Assembly: GCF_017654505.1 (NCBI RefSeq)
Contig: NC_054547.1
Coordinates: forward strand, 27,177,475 to 27,241,474
Direction of reading: 5' to 3'
Length of the DNA stretch: 64,000 nucleotides
From: Polyodon spathula
Lineage: Eukaryota; Chordata; Actinopteri; Acipenseriformes; Polyodontidae
The notes under the pieces were generated by a model, which saw nothing but the letters and a program-made list of their open reading frames with translations, ran no database searches and was not told the origin of the DNA. Positions 29,801-40,190 of this stretch are shown piece by piece (the stretch's first letter is position 1; the number at the start of each line of letters is the position of its first letter). A program made the translations under genes and the position numbers.

Positions 29801-32800
29801 TTTACACAGTTATTGAGTATTGGTCAGTAACAATCTGACAGTGTTTTGATCAAACAAACTAAAACGCATTTATATTTTATAAGTGATTTATTTCTTCCCT
29901 TTTGTCACTTCCTTCTTTTATCACTTCCTTCCTCCATATCCTTAGAAATGCAGCATATTTGTAGTGAATTGTCTTGGGCAAGGTGTTCTCTCTGATTTAA
30001 CAATAGAACCGCTGGGATTTCAAACTACCTAGAACCACCACATGGGTCACTTTGACCCTGTGGCAAAGTGGTTGATAGTGTGCAGGTGATCAAGTTTTTT
30101 TTTTTTTTTTTTATGATATTTTTATGTCCAGTGCCTGACGGCAAAACAAACAGTAAACAATAAGTAATACAACAGCGTGTATTACTTAATTTGTAATCTT
30201 CCGGTTTGCCCTGAAATAATAATCCTGTTTTTATTCTACACCCACACAAAACACATGCACCACTATGTTAGTGCGTGAATTGGTGCTAGTAGTACAAATA
30301 CTGTTATTTGTGATACAAGTGCAGTGCTGTTCCAGGTTTGTGCTGTCCCCTGGCGACAGCTGTGGAACGTGTTCGCTGTCTAGTGATAGCAAGCAACAGA
30401 TATAACAAACGCTCACAATATGGATACACAAAACACAGGTCCTTCTGGGTCACTTTTCATAAACCAAAACAAAGAAACAGATAACTTTGCTTTGACCCCT
30501 ATTTATACCGTATGCACAATTTATAAAACCCAAATCATTGTAATACTACATAAAAAGAAAATATAACACTACTTCCGGTATGGAGGCGCGTACGCGCCTG
30601 CCAGCTGACTGTGTTTGCACCTAGGAGCTGTGCTGTAAACACAGACCCAGTCCCTTTGAACACTATTGTGTAAAATGGTACATACAAACCTGTAAAACCA
30701 AAATGTGTTTTTTTTTTTTTCTAAAAGTAATATAAAAAGTATATATAACATACGTTTCATGTTGGGCACAAGTTATCCTACCTGTTATTTCAGTTTGCTG
30801 TATGCATCTGAGTGCAGCTTGCCGTATTCCAATCAAAATGACTACTTTCAAGAGTAAATATTTTCTTCTGATATGTTCCCAGTTGCATTTGTGGAACAAA
30901 ATGAAGGATTATTGTCTCCCAGGTACATTGAAAAATAAGCAACTGGGCTTTCACTGAGTTGGCATCTTGACAAATCCACAATCATAGCAGTCGCTGTCTC
31001 GTCAGTCTACAAACAAAGCCTTGAAATAAAAAAAAAAAAAAAAAAAAAAACGCTTGTGCTAGCAGGAGGACGGGCGTGTCTTGTTTGCCGCAGTTACAAA
31101 AAAATATAATCTTGCATTGTATTAAAAAAAAAAAAGACATGTATTGTAATGCATGGGTCACACTGACCCACGTGGTGGTTCTAGGTAGAACTGTTTATAT
31201 CGTTATTTTTGTGATTCTGGCTATCAAATGCCGTCGGGATATTTAATGTATTTAGGAAAAGTCAAAAACAGATATACACAGCAGAAGAATAATTAACGTT
31301 TTAAATGCAAAATAGGTAAAACTGACCCACATGGCGGTTCTGGTGTTAAACTCGACAAAGAAATACATATCCTAGTTTCCACAGCAGTAGCTTGAGTTAG
31401 GTTGAAGGTCACTTACAACTGCATCGACACTTACAACTGCATCAATTTGTAAGGCTGAGGTGATTTTTTTTCGTTTGATAGTCAAACCTGTGCATCATAT
31501 TTTGTGTAAAGGGTTTAAGCAAAGAAAAGCTTTTATCTTTTATTCAGTTTGGAATCTGCCATTATTTTTTGCTTTAAACACAGAGCTTCTCTGATTCCCT
31601 CGGGTCTCACTCGCTGCCCCGCCCCCTGTGAGTGTTTACCGTTGGGGTTGGATCTGTGCAGGAGTGAAGAGCGTTATGCTAGAATTCCAAACACTCTTTG
31701 GAAAAACTCCGGGCTACAATGGAATAATGTAAAATTCATTATTTGAAAAAAATGTTGCACGACTCTCACAATACTAGAGATCTCAATAAGATGATGCAAA
31801 ACAAATATTTAACTAGGTGTATTGCGGCTCTCTTCATTAACATATTTTAGTGCATACAACAAAATGTATACTTTATGCAAATTGTGGTATGTTTGCGCTG
31901 CGACTGGCCAGTCTTCATACGTCGACTCCTCAGTCCGGAAGTTAATTGCCACTGATTAGTATTCACTTGTAAAGCTGGGGGGTGGGGGGCGACCTTTCAT
32001 ATGGGTGTGTCTTGTTTTATTAAATACCTGCCAACAAATACTTGTATTTTCAGAGTAATTCCCTTTCAAGTATCTGCATCCCCATTCTAAACACTATGTT
32101 GCCTGTTATTTTACTTTCACTTGTCACAGAAGTAGGTACATGATTGAATCATGTTAAGGCCCTCCCTGACATTACCCTAGTATAAAATATTTTCTTTTAT
32201 TGTTCTACTAAGCACTCAGTTTCCAGCCAAATTGTTTGGCAGAGTATTATCTACCGGCAATGTTTGTTTATTATGCTTATTTTTTAACCAAGCCTGCAGG
32301 GACAAAAGAATATTGGCTTGCTGCACTACCTGTCTCTTTATCACTTGTCATTTTTAATAACTGAAAAGAGAGATGCTGTTATCAACCTGGTTCTTGCTCC
32401 TTCAATCTTCTGTTTTTGTTTTATGGCTACTTTATTTTTTTTTTATTTTCTTTCTCAACAGTAAAATGACAGGGCAGTCTGCCCCTTCAGAATGGAAAGG
32501 GACATTATCTGTAGCCTACAATTTGGGAAATGATGATAATGTCCAGGTGAAAGTGGAGGTGAACAATGTAGTTGCTGAGAAGATGATCCACAATGTGTTT
32601 GGAGTGATTAAGGGACTTGCTGATCCAGGTAAAAAGCATTTTATAAAGCTGTCGGTTGTTTCAAGTAGCAACATGTTACCTCGGGAGTAATTACACCTGG
32701 TCAGCACCTTTGACCAGTGTTTACTACTGCTGTCTGCGTGTAAAACTTCCCTGGTAAAAAGACAGTGCTGTTTGATCGTTCCATGTATACCGTGAATTTA

Positions 32801-35342
32801 TACAAAATGAGTTTAGCTCTTTGCCAGGTCCGACATCATCAAAAATGCATCATTCACAGGTCGCTATCGGTTTTTCACTGAAAAACCAGGAAAAGCTGGA
32901 AACAAAACCTGGAGGTGGTTCTGAGCAATACGCATAGTACCGCCACCACAGACATAAATCAAGACTGCTGCTCCCGCATCCAGCACTCAAAGAAAATCAA
33001 GGACATTTGCCAAGCTTTTAGAGATGTTATAGGAATAAAATAATTACCTGGGGATCATTATTGAGGATTTTGGTGAATAATCAAGTGATCAACAGATGGA
33101 TTTATCAGTATGTACGACTTCAAAGAGATGTGTGATAAATGCAGCGAACAAGGGGTGGGGCAGGGCTGGAAATGCAGTGCTGTGTCGTTGTTATGCTGTA
33201 CCTTTTTAAACCTGTTTTACTGTGAATACAATTACTTTAAACATGTGCGGTTTAAATTGAATAATGTTTTTTATATTAAATAAGTTGGACCTGACGAGTC
33301 TGACACGTGCAGAATAAATGGACTGCAGAGGGTTAAAAGTTTTTATAGGCCTAGATTCACTAGCATTTCTTAAAGCAATACATTTGGTAATTGGGAAACC
33401 TACTGTGACCATGGTGCAGTTATGTGTGGCCAATGAAATTTTTTGTTTTTTTTCCTGCCCAAAAATGGGCTACAGACTGCAAAGCATACAGACTACTGCC
33501 CTGCCTGCCATTTGGGATAGTCATGTGTCCTTTTGCTGTAATCGTATTGGAAGTTGCCTTCCAAGGTCACCCACTTGTGTGTGCCAGGATCTGTTTTGAC
33601 TAGCTATTGGCAACCTGCAACAGTTTATTGCAAAGTTTCCTTGTGTCCTTTTATTATGAACTAGAAAAATGTTGAAACCACATTCAGAACTTAAGTGTTT
33701 CTCAGCTGTTTCTCAGTGTTTCCTCATTATTAGGTGGCCTTTATATCATGGAAGCAGTTATAAGATTCTAATTTTCCTGATTTTTAATGGCATTCCATTA
33801 TCAATTGCATTGTATTATTATTTCTGTTCACCCTCATGAGAGAGTCTCTTTACTATGGTTTCTAATAACACCATTAAAAAGGGGAAGCACTGTAAGTATA
33901 TGGCTCAAGCGCTTGTTACTGGGTATGTCTATTGTGCAGATTCTGAATTGAAGGAAATGACTAGGCTTTTTTATTTTATTTTAATGGAGACTTGGGCACA
34001 ATATTACTATTGGCAGAGTTAAAACCCTACTTTAAACTTTAATACAAGCATTTTTTTTTTCTAGACCAGTATGTTGTGATTGGAGCTCAGCGTGATTCTT
34101 GGGGTCCAGGTGTTGCCAAATCAGCTGTGGGAACTTCTTTGCTGTTGGAGATGGCTAAAGCACTTTCAGCCTTGGTCGTAAAAGGTCTGTAGAAACTAGC
34201 TCTTGGGTTTAGTCTTATCTTGCCTTTTGATGTGTTTTGTTGTTGTGAAGAAGGTAACCATGAACAATTTTGCAGATGGATACAAACCCAGAAGAAGCAT
34301 TATTTTTGCCAGCTGGAGTGGTGGCGATTTTGGAAGTGTTGGAGCAACTGAATGGTTGGAGGTGAACATGCCTAGATCATTTATCAGTCTTGGTTTTTAA
34401 AAACCAATCCACTTTTTTTAATGTCTTCATAATGGATCTTTCCTGCAAGTCCAGTTACAAGCTGTGCAGTAACTCTTATTTGTTATTCATTTAGAGAAAA
34501 AATGTCAATTTTTACTTTCAAAAACACTGTTCAAATATGTACGTTCTATAGGGGCATTCCTGGTCTCATGGTACTGGCTAAAGATTCTGTGATCTTAACT
34601 ATTAGGTTAAGTTATTTTTTTTATATATTCTTCATATAGATCAGTAACTTCATGTGTAAAATTTTTTTTTTTTTTTTTTGGTTGGTTTTTTTTAGGGTTA
34701 CCTGTCTGTGTTGCACCTGAAAGCTTTCGCTTACATAAACCTTGATGCTGCAGTGCTGGGTAAGTTTAGACTAATAAAATTAGAAAGATCATTTTAAAAT
34801 TAGTTTAGGGATAGACGGTTTGCAACTGAAATATCAAATGATTGTATAAGGAAGTATATTTATGTATTACATTGACTACATTGTTACATTTTTTTTTAAT
34901 ATGGTGTATTCATTCTTTTTTAGGATCTAAACATTTTAAAGCGTCTGCCAGTCCTATGCTGTACACACTTCTTGGAAACACCCTAAAAGAGGTATATCAT
35001 TTCATGCCAATACTTCGTTTTCTTAAATGATCTTTAATGGTTTCTTAACCTGGGCAGCGCATAGTAGGGATGGGACCATATACAATTTGCATGGTATGAT
35101 AACCGTAAAAAAAAAAAATAAATAAATACTGTGGTAACCTTAATATCACTGTATACAGTATGCCATGCAAATTATCAAGTACAGGCTCAAAAGAAGAAAG
35201 ACTAATGTAAATCATTTAAATTACCATAATTCACAAAAATAAAACCAACAAAACAAACTTCCTTTTATGGAATGATTTAAACATTTGGTATTTAGTATTT
35301 TACTATGCCACGTAACTTGGTACGTTTCCTTTTTAATAAAGA

Positions 35343-35378
<36 letters not shown>

Positions 35379-38300
35379 TAAAAACTAAAGCTGTGCACTC
35401 AGTGTTATACTACAACAGTATTAAGATCTATTTGCTCAATGACATGGTGCTGTACATTTTAATATATAAAATTAAATAAATACTTTGTTTAGCTGATGGC
35501 AAATAGGGAAATGATCTTAAATCAAACATGTACCACAGGTATTATTTAAGAGCTGAGTTGTATTTTTTCAACCAAATAAATAAAATATGTATAGCAAAAA
35601 AAAACTATTTTAATACTAAAAGGTGTTATTGGATTTACATTTACAACATTGCACAAGTAAGCTTCCAATGATTATTACACATGTGGAGTTTGTAAAAAAA
35701 TAAAATAAATAAATTTCTTCACTTACCTAAGAAAATTTGAATACTGTTACAACTAATATAAAGAAAACTACGTTGATAATAAGTAGGCTGTCCTGCTGCA
35801 GTTGTGGGTCTGTGCTAGTTTTATTTGAGACATTGGTCATGTTCTTACAGCGCAGATTTCTGCACCATGCTGCACAGAATCTCTGAGATGCACTGTAGAC
35901 ATCACTCAACACCCACAGAAATCTGTGCAGATTCTGCATAGCCCAGTGCAGCTTTGAAATGTTACTGCGGGAGGCTGGCTGTGGCTGTAAACCAAAGGGA
36001 CGATGCAAACATCACGAGTGACCTGCTAATCGTAATGCAAATAACCACTAAAACTACTGCTGCCACCTTGTTAGTGGAGTGAATGACACTATCATTATAC
36101 AATATATAAGCCGTGAACAGCCTTGTCAACGGTATGTTCAATAAATAAATAATTTAAACAAAGATAATGTACTAAATCCATGATAATTTATGTATCATTT
36201 TACAATAATGTTAATCTATTACATTAAACTGACTGATAATCCAGACAAATATAAATATAGCCCATTGAAAATGAGTGCTATGCTGCAAGGTTTGGAGAAG
36301 GCGTTTCTCTAAAAGCTGCGTGTGACGTCAGAAAGACAGCAGCTGGCGCAGCAAGCTCTGGGTAACAGAAAGCAGCAATTGAAACATGTATTCTGTGTTG
36401 TTCAAAACCATTATCTAAATACAGTATCAGTTCACAAAAAGATCTCCCTCGACACTTTGTTAAGGCTGCAAGTACCATCGCTTGATTTAGAAGAAGCGTG
36501 TTTGCAGTTGAAAAATGTGTTAACCATTGTATAACCGAATTACGATAATTGTGCTGTAGAATAAAAGCAATGGTATTAATACCATAATGTACCTAAGCCA
36601 TGGTAAACCGAAAAACCGGTATACCGACCCATCTCAAGTGCAGAGACTAGTTGTATTTTTTATTTAATTCATACAAGTATTCGAGTAGTCTTTAATTTGC
36701 AAAACGGTCAAAACCAATTATATGTACCAAAGCAGAACCATATCAATGGCAATAGGTTGTGAAGGCCTTCATTTATCCCAGTGGAAATAACTCAAAAGGA
36801 TACCATACAGTACTATAAGAAACAAGTGTGTACAAATCTGTACTTTACTAATGCCTTGTTTACCTGTTGGAGCTAACATACAAGCAAGCAAAAACTGTCA
36901 CATTTAACTTGATTAAACACGTTGGATATAATTAATTTAAAAAAGGAGGTGCTGTACAATGAGAATGTTACTCATTGTTTTTGTCTTCTTGCATTCCACA
37001 ACAGAAAAACATAAAACAGAAGAAAATCATTTAACATTTCCATTGGAAGTTGGACCATTGTTGGAAAGCATGAGGCTCTTTGAGCGTCTTGCATCTGTAT
37101 CGCAGACAGAGGCAGAACCCCAATTCTAACCTGCTTCCCAAATCTGAAGCGTGCAACACTAGGTAGAGGTCACTCTTTGGCAGCCTGGGTTGCATTTGCA
37201 TCCTAATCCTGCTGTCGAGAACTGTAGAATTTTAGTTATGGGGTCAAAAGCTGCTGGTTTGTTTTTTATTTTTTTTATTTTTTTATACTTCGAAATCCAA
37301 TATAGGTGGCGCTCTCTTTTCCACATGTCATGGCAAGGTGGTAAATCCTGTTCAAGGCCAAACACGTGATACAGAATTCATAGTTCTATGTTATTTCTTG
37401 CACATTGTCAGTCTAACAATCTATACTGTTAAAGGTAATTTCTGATTAAGTAGGGCATGAGAAAATAACTGCAGATACCTTGCACATTTCAGCCTGCTTC
37501 CATTTTCAATGATGTCTCGCAAGATTTATATAGACTATAGAGACTTCCTTTGCATTGGCAAGGGAAGTCGTATGCATCTTTGGCGCAATAAGTTGTAGGC
37601 TAAACACTGTTTTCATGGAAGATGGCCAGAGTGTTAAAGAACAAGAAAGACAGCTCTTAATTTAAAAAAATAAATAAATAAACAATCATTTTGTTGGCAG
37701 AACAAATAATAAAAACCATTTGACTTTTACACACAGAATGCAAGTTTTATTCTTGCACGCAGTCTTTTTTTATACTTTTTATTATGCATCTTATTTATGC
37801 AGCCTTTTATCTTCTTTTTTCTTTCATTATTTTTTGCTTTTTGTGCCTTAATGGAAGTTTGCTGTCTGTTTAGGTCAGCTCTCCACTGGACAGCAATAAG
37901 ACATTGTACCAAAACATTGGTAGCCAAAGCTGGGAGAAGCAAACGTAAGATATTTAAAGTTTTTATTTTGGTTAACAAATGGGATTTTTTGTTATTATTT
38001 ATTGTATGTATGAGGTGCTGTATGAGACAGGGATATAGTAAAGGCAGCCTGTGGGGTTTTGCATATATACAGAGAACCACTTGGCTAATTGTGCTCCTGG
38101 TTTATTTAGATGGTAGATGCAGAGGAAACTTTCATGTCTGGCCATATGAAATACTTTTGGAACACAACCATTTTCTTTTTTACATTATTTATTTTAGAGA
38201 AGAGAGTGTTCAATTGTGATGAAACTTCTGTATGAAAGTTCATGATAGTATTAGAGTGTATGGGCTATGTGGAGGCATCTGTCTCCTAAATCAGATATGT

Positions 38301-40190
38301 GTATGACTAATATCCTAAATTGAAATGCATCAGATTTTACATCCTTTAAGATAAATAGGTTTTGAGATAGACAAATGAGCCAACAAATAATGTAAAGTTA
38401 TTTTTGGTTTATTCTTTTTAAAAAAAAAAAAAAAAAGAAAAGAAAATCTGTGTAATGTTAAACCAGATAAATGTTGTTTTCATAGAATTGTCCCAATGGC
38501 CATGGATGATGCGTCATATGCCTTCCAAGCATTTTCTGGAATCCCATCTGTTTCATTCAGCTTTACGGTACATTTTGAAATGATTCTCCTAATTTAAAAA
38601 ATCCCACCATTTGTTTCTCCAAGTAGTTTTCATAAAACTTACAAGAGTATTCAATATTTTCAGAATGATAGAGATTATCCATACTTTGGAACAATGGAAG
38701 ACAATTTGAACAATCTGAACACTCGCACAGGAAACAGAGTAGACATCATAGCCAGAGCTGCTGCAAATGTGGCTGGGCAGATGGTGCTAAGGCTGACCCA
38801 CGATCATGAGCTCTCCCTGGACTTCGACAGATATAACGGGGAGCTGTACTCGTTTGTCTTTAAAATCAATCGATTTGCTAAACAGTTGAAGGTAAGAAAT
38901 GAACAGTAGCAAAGATGTATTTATGTATTTCAATTGTATTGGAGAACAATTTTATGTGTGTTTTTTTTTTAATACATTCAATACTGTTTTAGTATAATTT
39001 ATTATTGTCATTAATGCCTTAAATGATCTTGTTGGCTTGAACTCTTGGTATGCCCATAGCTCAGTTTTGCATATATTGGAGCATAAACATTTTACGGAAA
39101 AATCCACTACAAGCAACTATCTTGTGTATGGTCTTCAAATGCATACCAAAAGTTTTCATGAGCTTCCATGATAAATTTAAATATTTCATAATAATCCATC
39201 CAGATCTGGAGTTATTGTTCCCTAAAGACCATTGTCAACTGTTTGAAATGTCTATATTTGTAAATTCAAGCTTTTATGGTTTTGTTTAATGGGTCTGTTC
39301 TCACTTTGCTTTTCCAGAAAGCAGGCTTGACTGTAAAGTGGCTTTTCTCTGCTCGAGGTGACTTTGACCGAGCTACAGAAACACTGAAAAACAACATTCT
39401 CAACAGCGACCTGAACAATCCAAGAATTTGTCGAGCCATAAACGAGCGGATCATGAGGGTACTTTCTGTTCCAACAACACCCACCCCCAAATTCTGAACA
39501 AAAAACACAAAAAAAATCCCAAATGTCCAAATGTTAGTTATTTAAGTAGTGTTAATGAGGTAGTATGTTTAGTTAAGTAGACGTGTTTGCTTATTTTAAG
39601 TAACAAATTCTATCCTTGGCATTATTGTGTATTTATAAGTTTTGATGTGACTGTGCTGTTTCTTCGTTTGATTAATTTGTAACGCCACTCCAAGTTCAGT
39701 TCTTTATAACTTTAGTCCTTTAATTTTGAACTAGTGTTTTTTTTTTTTTTTTCATGAGGACCGCTACTGTAACTAAGGGCAGTGGCAGCATGCATTACTG
39801 GTGTGCTGTGAAACCCCTTCTGTGCACCTTGTATATAACATACAAAAACTAGAATTTGCAAAAGGGTGCGAGTTATATTCTGAAAACTGATGCTGGAAAT
39901 TAATTAATTTGTACATTAATTTAATCATTTTTTTTTCTTTTGAATAGGTGGAGTACCATTTCCTGTCTCCCTATGTCTCTCCAAAGGATACTCCCTTCCG
40001 CCACATTTTCTATGGTTCTGGTCCCCACACTTTAATGTCTCTACTTGAAAACCTTAACCGCATGAACAGTAACACCTCGGATGTCGACATTGTTGTCTTA
40101 CAAAATCAGCTTGCCTTGGCCACCTGGACCATACAGGGGGCTGCCAATGCTCTGTCAGGCGATATCTGGGACATAGACAACGAATTTTAA
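23755..40190 (+). CDS. tfrc: Transferrin receptor protein 1 (spliced CDS, 18 coding exons, 776 aa)
   Basis: Type II membrane receptor that binds diferric transferrin at the cell surface, enters clathrin-coated pits and releases iron in endosomes. Exon ends were set from AG/GT sites; all phases agree and the 2331-nt total divides by 3. Visible features: endocytic motif YTRF (Y19); one transmembrane segment at about 70-92; stalk cysteines C103 and C111, placed like human Cys89/Cys98; sequons N258 (NGS), N324 (NHT) and N738 (NTS); an M28-peptidase-like fold with a PA/apical insert at about 205-399; a C-terminal helical domain with the transferrin-binding RGD at 662-664; and the conserved end DIDNEF. 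Human TFR1 has 760 residues, so length fits. TFR2 is excluded by the 3' UTR IREs and the short cytoplasmic tail. The start is the first ATG of the exon and aligns with the human second Met. Regulation: five IREs in the 3' UTR. Iron biology is family knowledge; exon structure is read from the sequence. Confidence 0.97.
24009..24447. mobile_element. hAT-like MITE in tfrc intron 2
   Basis: Ends TAGGGTTGCCACGATAT / ...TGCAGTAACCCTA are inverted (first 7 bases identical). Flanking octamers aacttatg and cttttatg match at 5 of 8, as expected for an aged 8-bp hAT duplication. Interior is AT-rich and non-coding. Confidence 0.55.
24824..25040 (+). CDS. tfrc: tfrc exon 3 (cytoplasmic tail and start of membrane segment)
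   Basis: Acceptor ttctag ends at 24823 after a long T tract; donor gtaact at 25041, phase 1. Encodes residues 12-83: the internalisation motif YTRF, the conserved stretch DNSQVEMKL, basic residues KPKHSPK just before the membrane, and the first half of the transmembrane helix starting near ICFVIV. The open frame runs into the intron for 10 more codons, so the plain ORF overstates the exon. Confidence 0.95.
25556..25769 (+). CDS. tfrc: tfrc exon 4 (rest of membrane helix, stalk)
   Basis: Acceptor gccag ends at 25555; donor gtgagt at 25770. The split codon gives Gly84, then FLIGYLSY finishes the membrane segment. The stalk carries C103 and C111, the likely interchain disulfide cysteines by position. 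An acidic run ([11 protein letters not shown]) makes the stalk longer than in mammals and accounts for much of the extra length of this protein. Confidence 0.95.
25798..26352 (-). mobile_element. TTAA-flanked MITE copy 1 (tfrc intron 4)
   Basis: Starts TTAACCCGGTCCATTTATTC and runs in the opposite sense to the copies at 28710 and 32813. Shares CAGCGC...GACGCG-type end, the CAAGGG(A/G)(T)GGGGC block, GAACAAGGGG-like and CACAGGTCTCTAGT blocks. The far end, near 26352, is decayed. TTAA target use fits piggyBac- or Kolobok-type elements. Confidence 0.65.
26614..26751 (+). CDS. tfrc: tfrc exon 5 (start of protease-like domain)
   Basis: Acceptor ttcaag ends at 26613; donor gtcagt at 26752. Encodes the conserved REAGS motif and the [11 protein letters not shown] stretch (human VWRDQHFVKIQ), the first strand of the M28-like domain. 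Frame continues correctly across both junctions. Confidence 0.95.
26826..26869. repeat. (TA)n microsatellite in tfrc intron 5
   Basis: AT dinucleotide run, about 75 bp after the exon 5 donor. Confidence 0.95.
27057..27153 (+). CDS. tfrc: tfrc exon 6
   Basis: Acceptor tttcag ends at 27056; donor gtaaac at 27154, phase 0. Encodes residues about 201-233, ending [13 protein letters not shown], which matches the human GGYVAYSKAATVT region at the entry to the apical domain. Too short to stand out as an ORF; found by homology and splice sites. Confidence 0.94.
27860..27982 (+). CDS. tfrc: tfrc exon 7 (apical domain)
   Basis: Acceptor tttgcag ends at 27859; donor gtgagt at 27983; 123 nt, phase 0 at both ends. 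Encodes residues 234-274 with GKLVYANYG and [13 protein letters not shown], containing the sequon N258-G-S equivalent to human N251. Confidence 0.96.
28346..28444 (+). CDS. tfrc: tfrc exon 8 (apical domain)
   Basis: Acceptor cttag ends at 28345; donor gtgagt at 28445; 99 nt, phase 0. Encodes [18 protein letters not shown] onward (human VANAESLNAIGVLIYMD), part of the PA-like apical fold. Confidence 0.95.
28710..29215 (+). mobile_element. TTAA-flanked MITE copy 2 (tfrc intron 8)
   Basis: Bounded by TTAA on both sides (28710-28713, 29212-29215). Left end TTAACCCTTTG, right end reads TTAACCATTAGCTGTCC on the other strand. Best-preserved copy at about 506 bp; no coding frame. Confidence 0.7.
29484..29623 (+). 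CDS. tfrc: tfrc exon 9 (apical domain)
   Basis: Acceptor gacag ends at 29483; donor gtaatg at 29624. Encodes the highly conserved [20 protein letters not shown] stretch with sequon N324 (human N317), then [17 protein letters not shown]. Confidence 0.97.
29997..31349. mobile_element. 1.35-kb TTAA-flanked element in tfrc intron 9 (piggyBac-like ends)
   Basis: TTAA at 29997-30000 and 31346-31349. Ends TTAACAATAGAACCGC and, inverted, TTAACACCAGAACCGC (14 of 16 alike). Inner inverted blocks CTACCTAGAACCACCAC(A/G)TGGGTCA occur at both sides (about 30026 and 31150). No intact transposase; the interior has only short frames. Confidence 0.65.
31380..31700. repeat. Dispersed repeat shared with 61.16-61.37 kb
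   Basis: Blocks such as tttgtgtaaag, aagcttttat, tttggaatct and agagcttctctg recur in the same order at 61.2-61.35 kb. Class not determined. Confidence 0.5.
32462..32628 (+). CDS. tfrc: tfrc exon 10 (end of apical domain)
   Basis: Acceptor caacag ends at 32461; donor gtaaaa at 32629, phase 1. Encodes residues about 354-409. The first half is divergent (human has a cysteine-containing segment here) but the end [10 protein letters not shown] matches human FGVIKGFVEP. Confidence 0.93.
32813..33336 (+). mobile_element. TTAA-flanked MITE copy 3 (tfrc intron 10)
   Basis: Left end TTAGCTCTTTGCCAGGTCC (one change from TTAA), right end TTAACCCTCTGCAGTCC on the other strand. Shares aggtccgacat, gagcaatac, gagatgttata and gcgaacaaggggtgggg with copy 2 (with small differences). 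Confidence 0.7.
34065..34184 (+). CDS. tfrc: tfrc exon 11 (protease-like domain)
   Basis: Acceptor ttctag ends at 34064; donor gtctgt at 34185, phase 1. Encodes [21 protein letters not shown], the counterpart of human [21 protein letters not shown]. In true M28 peptidases this region carries zinc ligands; here they are absent as in all TFR1 proteins, so the fold is a non-catalytic scaffold. Confidence 0.96.
34276..34361 (+). CDS. tfrc: tfrc exon 12
   Basis: Acceptor ttgcag ends at 34275; donor gtgaac at 34362, phase 0. Intron 11 is only 91 bp. Encodes [20 protein letters not shown], nearly identical to the human segment and among the best-conserved parts of the receptor. Confidence 0.97.
34696..34759 (+). 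CDS. tfrc: tfrc exon 13
   Basis: Acceptor tttag ends at 34695; donor gtaagt at 34760, phase 1; 64 nt. Encodes [21 protein letters not shown] (human [21 protein letters not shown]). Found by homology because it is too short to appear as an ORF. Confidence 0.95.
34924..34991 (+). CDS. tfrc: tfrc exon 14
   Basis: Acceptor ttag ends at 34923; donor gtatat at 34992, phase 0; 68 nt. Encodes [19 protein letters not shown] (human TSNFKVSASPLLYTLIEKT). Confidence 0.95.
35065..36637. mobile_element. hAT-like element in tfrc intron 14
   Basis: Ends TAGGGATGGG and, inverted, TTGAGATGGG (8 of 10), followed inside by tATAC blocks. Flanking octamers gcgcatag (35057-35064) and gtgcagag (36638-36645) match at 6 of 8. 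About 1.57 kb; interior has internal inverted blocks around agatttctgca / tgtgcagattctgc (35.84-35.94 kb) and no intact transposase. Confidence 0.55.
35345..35376. repeat. (AAT)n microsatellite
   Basis: About 10 units within the intron 14 element. Confidence 0.95.
37874..37944 (+). CDS. tfrc: tfrc exon 15 (71-nt exon)
   Basis: Acceptor gtttag ends at 37873; donor gtaaga at 37945; 23 codons plus 2 nt, which exactly completes the phase left open between exons 14 and 16. Encodes [20 protein letters not shown], the counterpart of human VKHPVTGQFLYQDSNW. It lies in a different frame from the longer open frame that spans it. Confidence 0.92.
38486..38567 (+). CDS. tfrc: tfrc exon 16
   Basis: Acceptor catag ends at 38485; donor gtacat at 38568, phase 0. 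Encodes [20 protein letters not shown] followed by FSFT (human [20 protein letters not shown]). Intron 16 is only 96 bp. Confidence 0.95.
38664..38891 (+). CDS. tfrc: tfrc exon 17 (start of helical domain)
   Basis: Acceptor ttcag ends at 38663; donor gtaaga at 38892; 228 nt, phase 0. Encodes [12 protein letters not shown], the [20 protein letters not shown] helix and the start of the dimerising, transferrin-binding helical domain. Confidence 0.97.
39318..39458 (+). CDS. tfrc: tfrc exon 18 (RGD transferrin-binding segment)
   Basis: Acceptor ttccag ends at 39317; donor gtactt at 39459; 141 nt, phase 0. Encodes [18 protein letters not shown] at residues 662-664 corresponds to human 646-648, required for transferrin binding. 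The residue before SARGD is Phe where human has Tyr643. The C-terminal part ([20 protein letters not shown]) diverges from mammals. Confidence 0.96.
39948..40190 (+). CDS. tfrc: tfrc exon 19 coding part (C-terminus and stop)
   Basis: Acceptor aatag ends at 39947; TAA stop at 40188-40190. Encodes [19 protein letters not shown] and the near-invariant end [20 protein letters not shown]...DIDNEF. Sequon N738-T-S lies near human N727. Confidence 0.98.
   Translation: MEYHFLSPYVSPKDTPFRHIFYGSGPHTLMSLLENLNRMNSNTSDVDIVVLQNQLALATWTIQGAANALSGDIWDIDNEF

Noticed and set aside
37797..38219. 140-codon + strand open frame
   Set aside because: It spans tfrc exon 15 in the wrong frame and continues into the intron; the real exon is 37874-37944.
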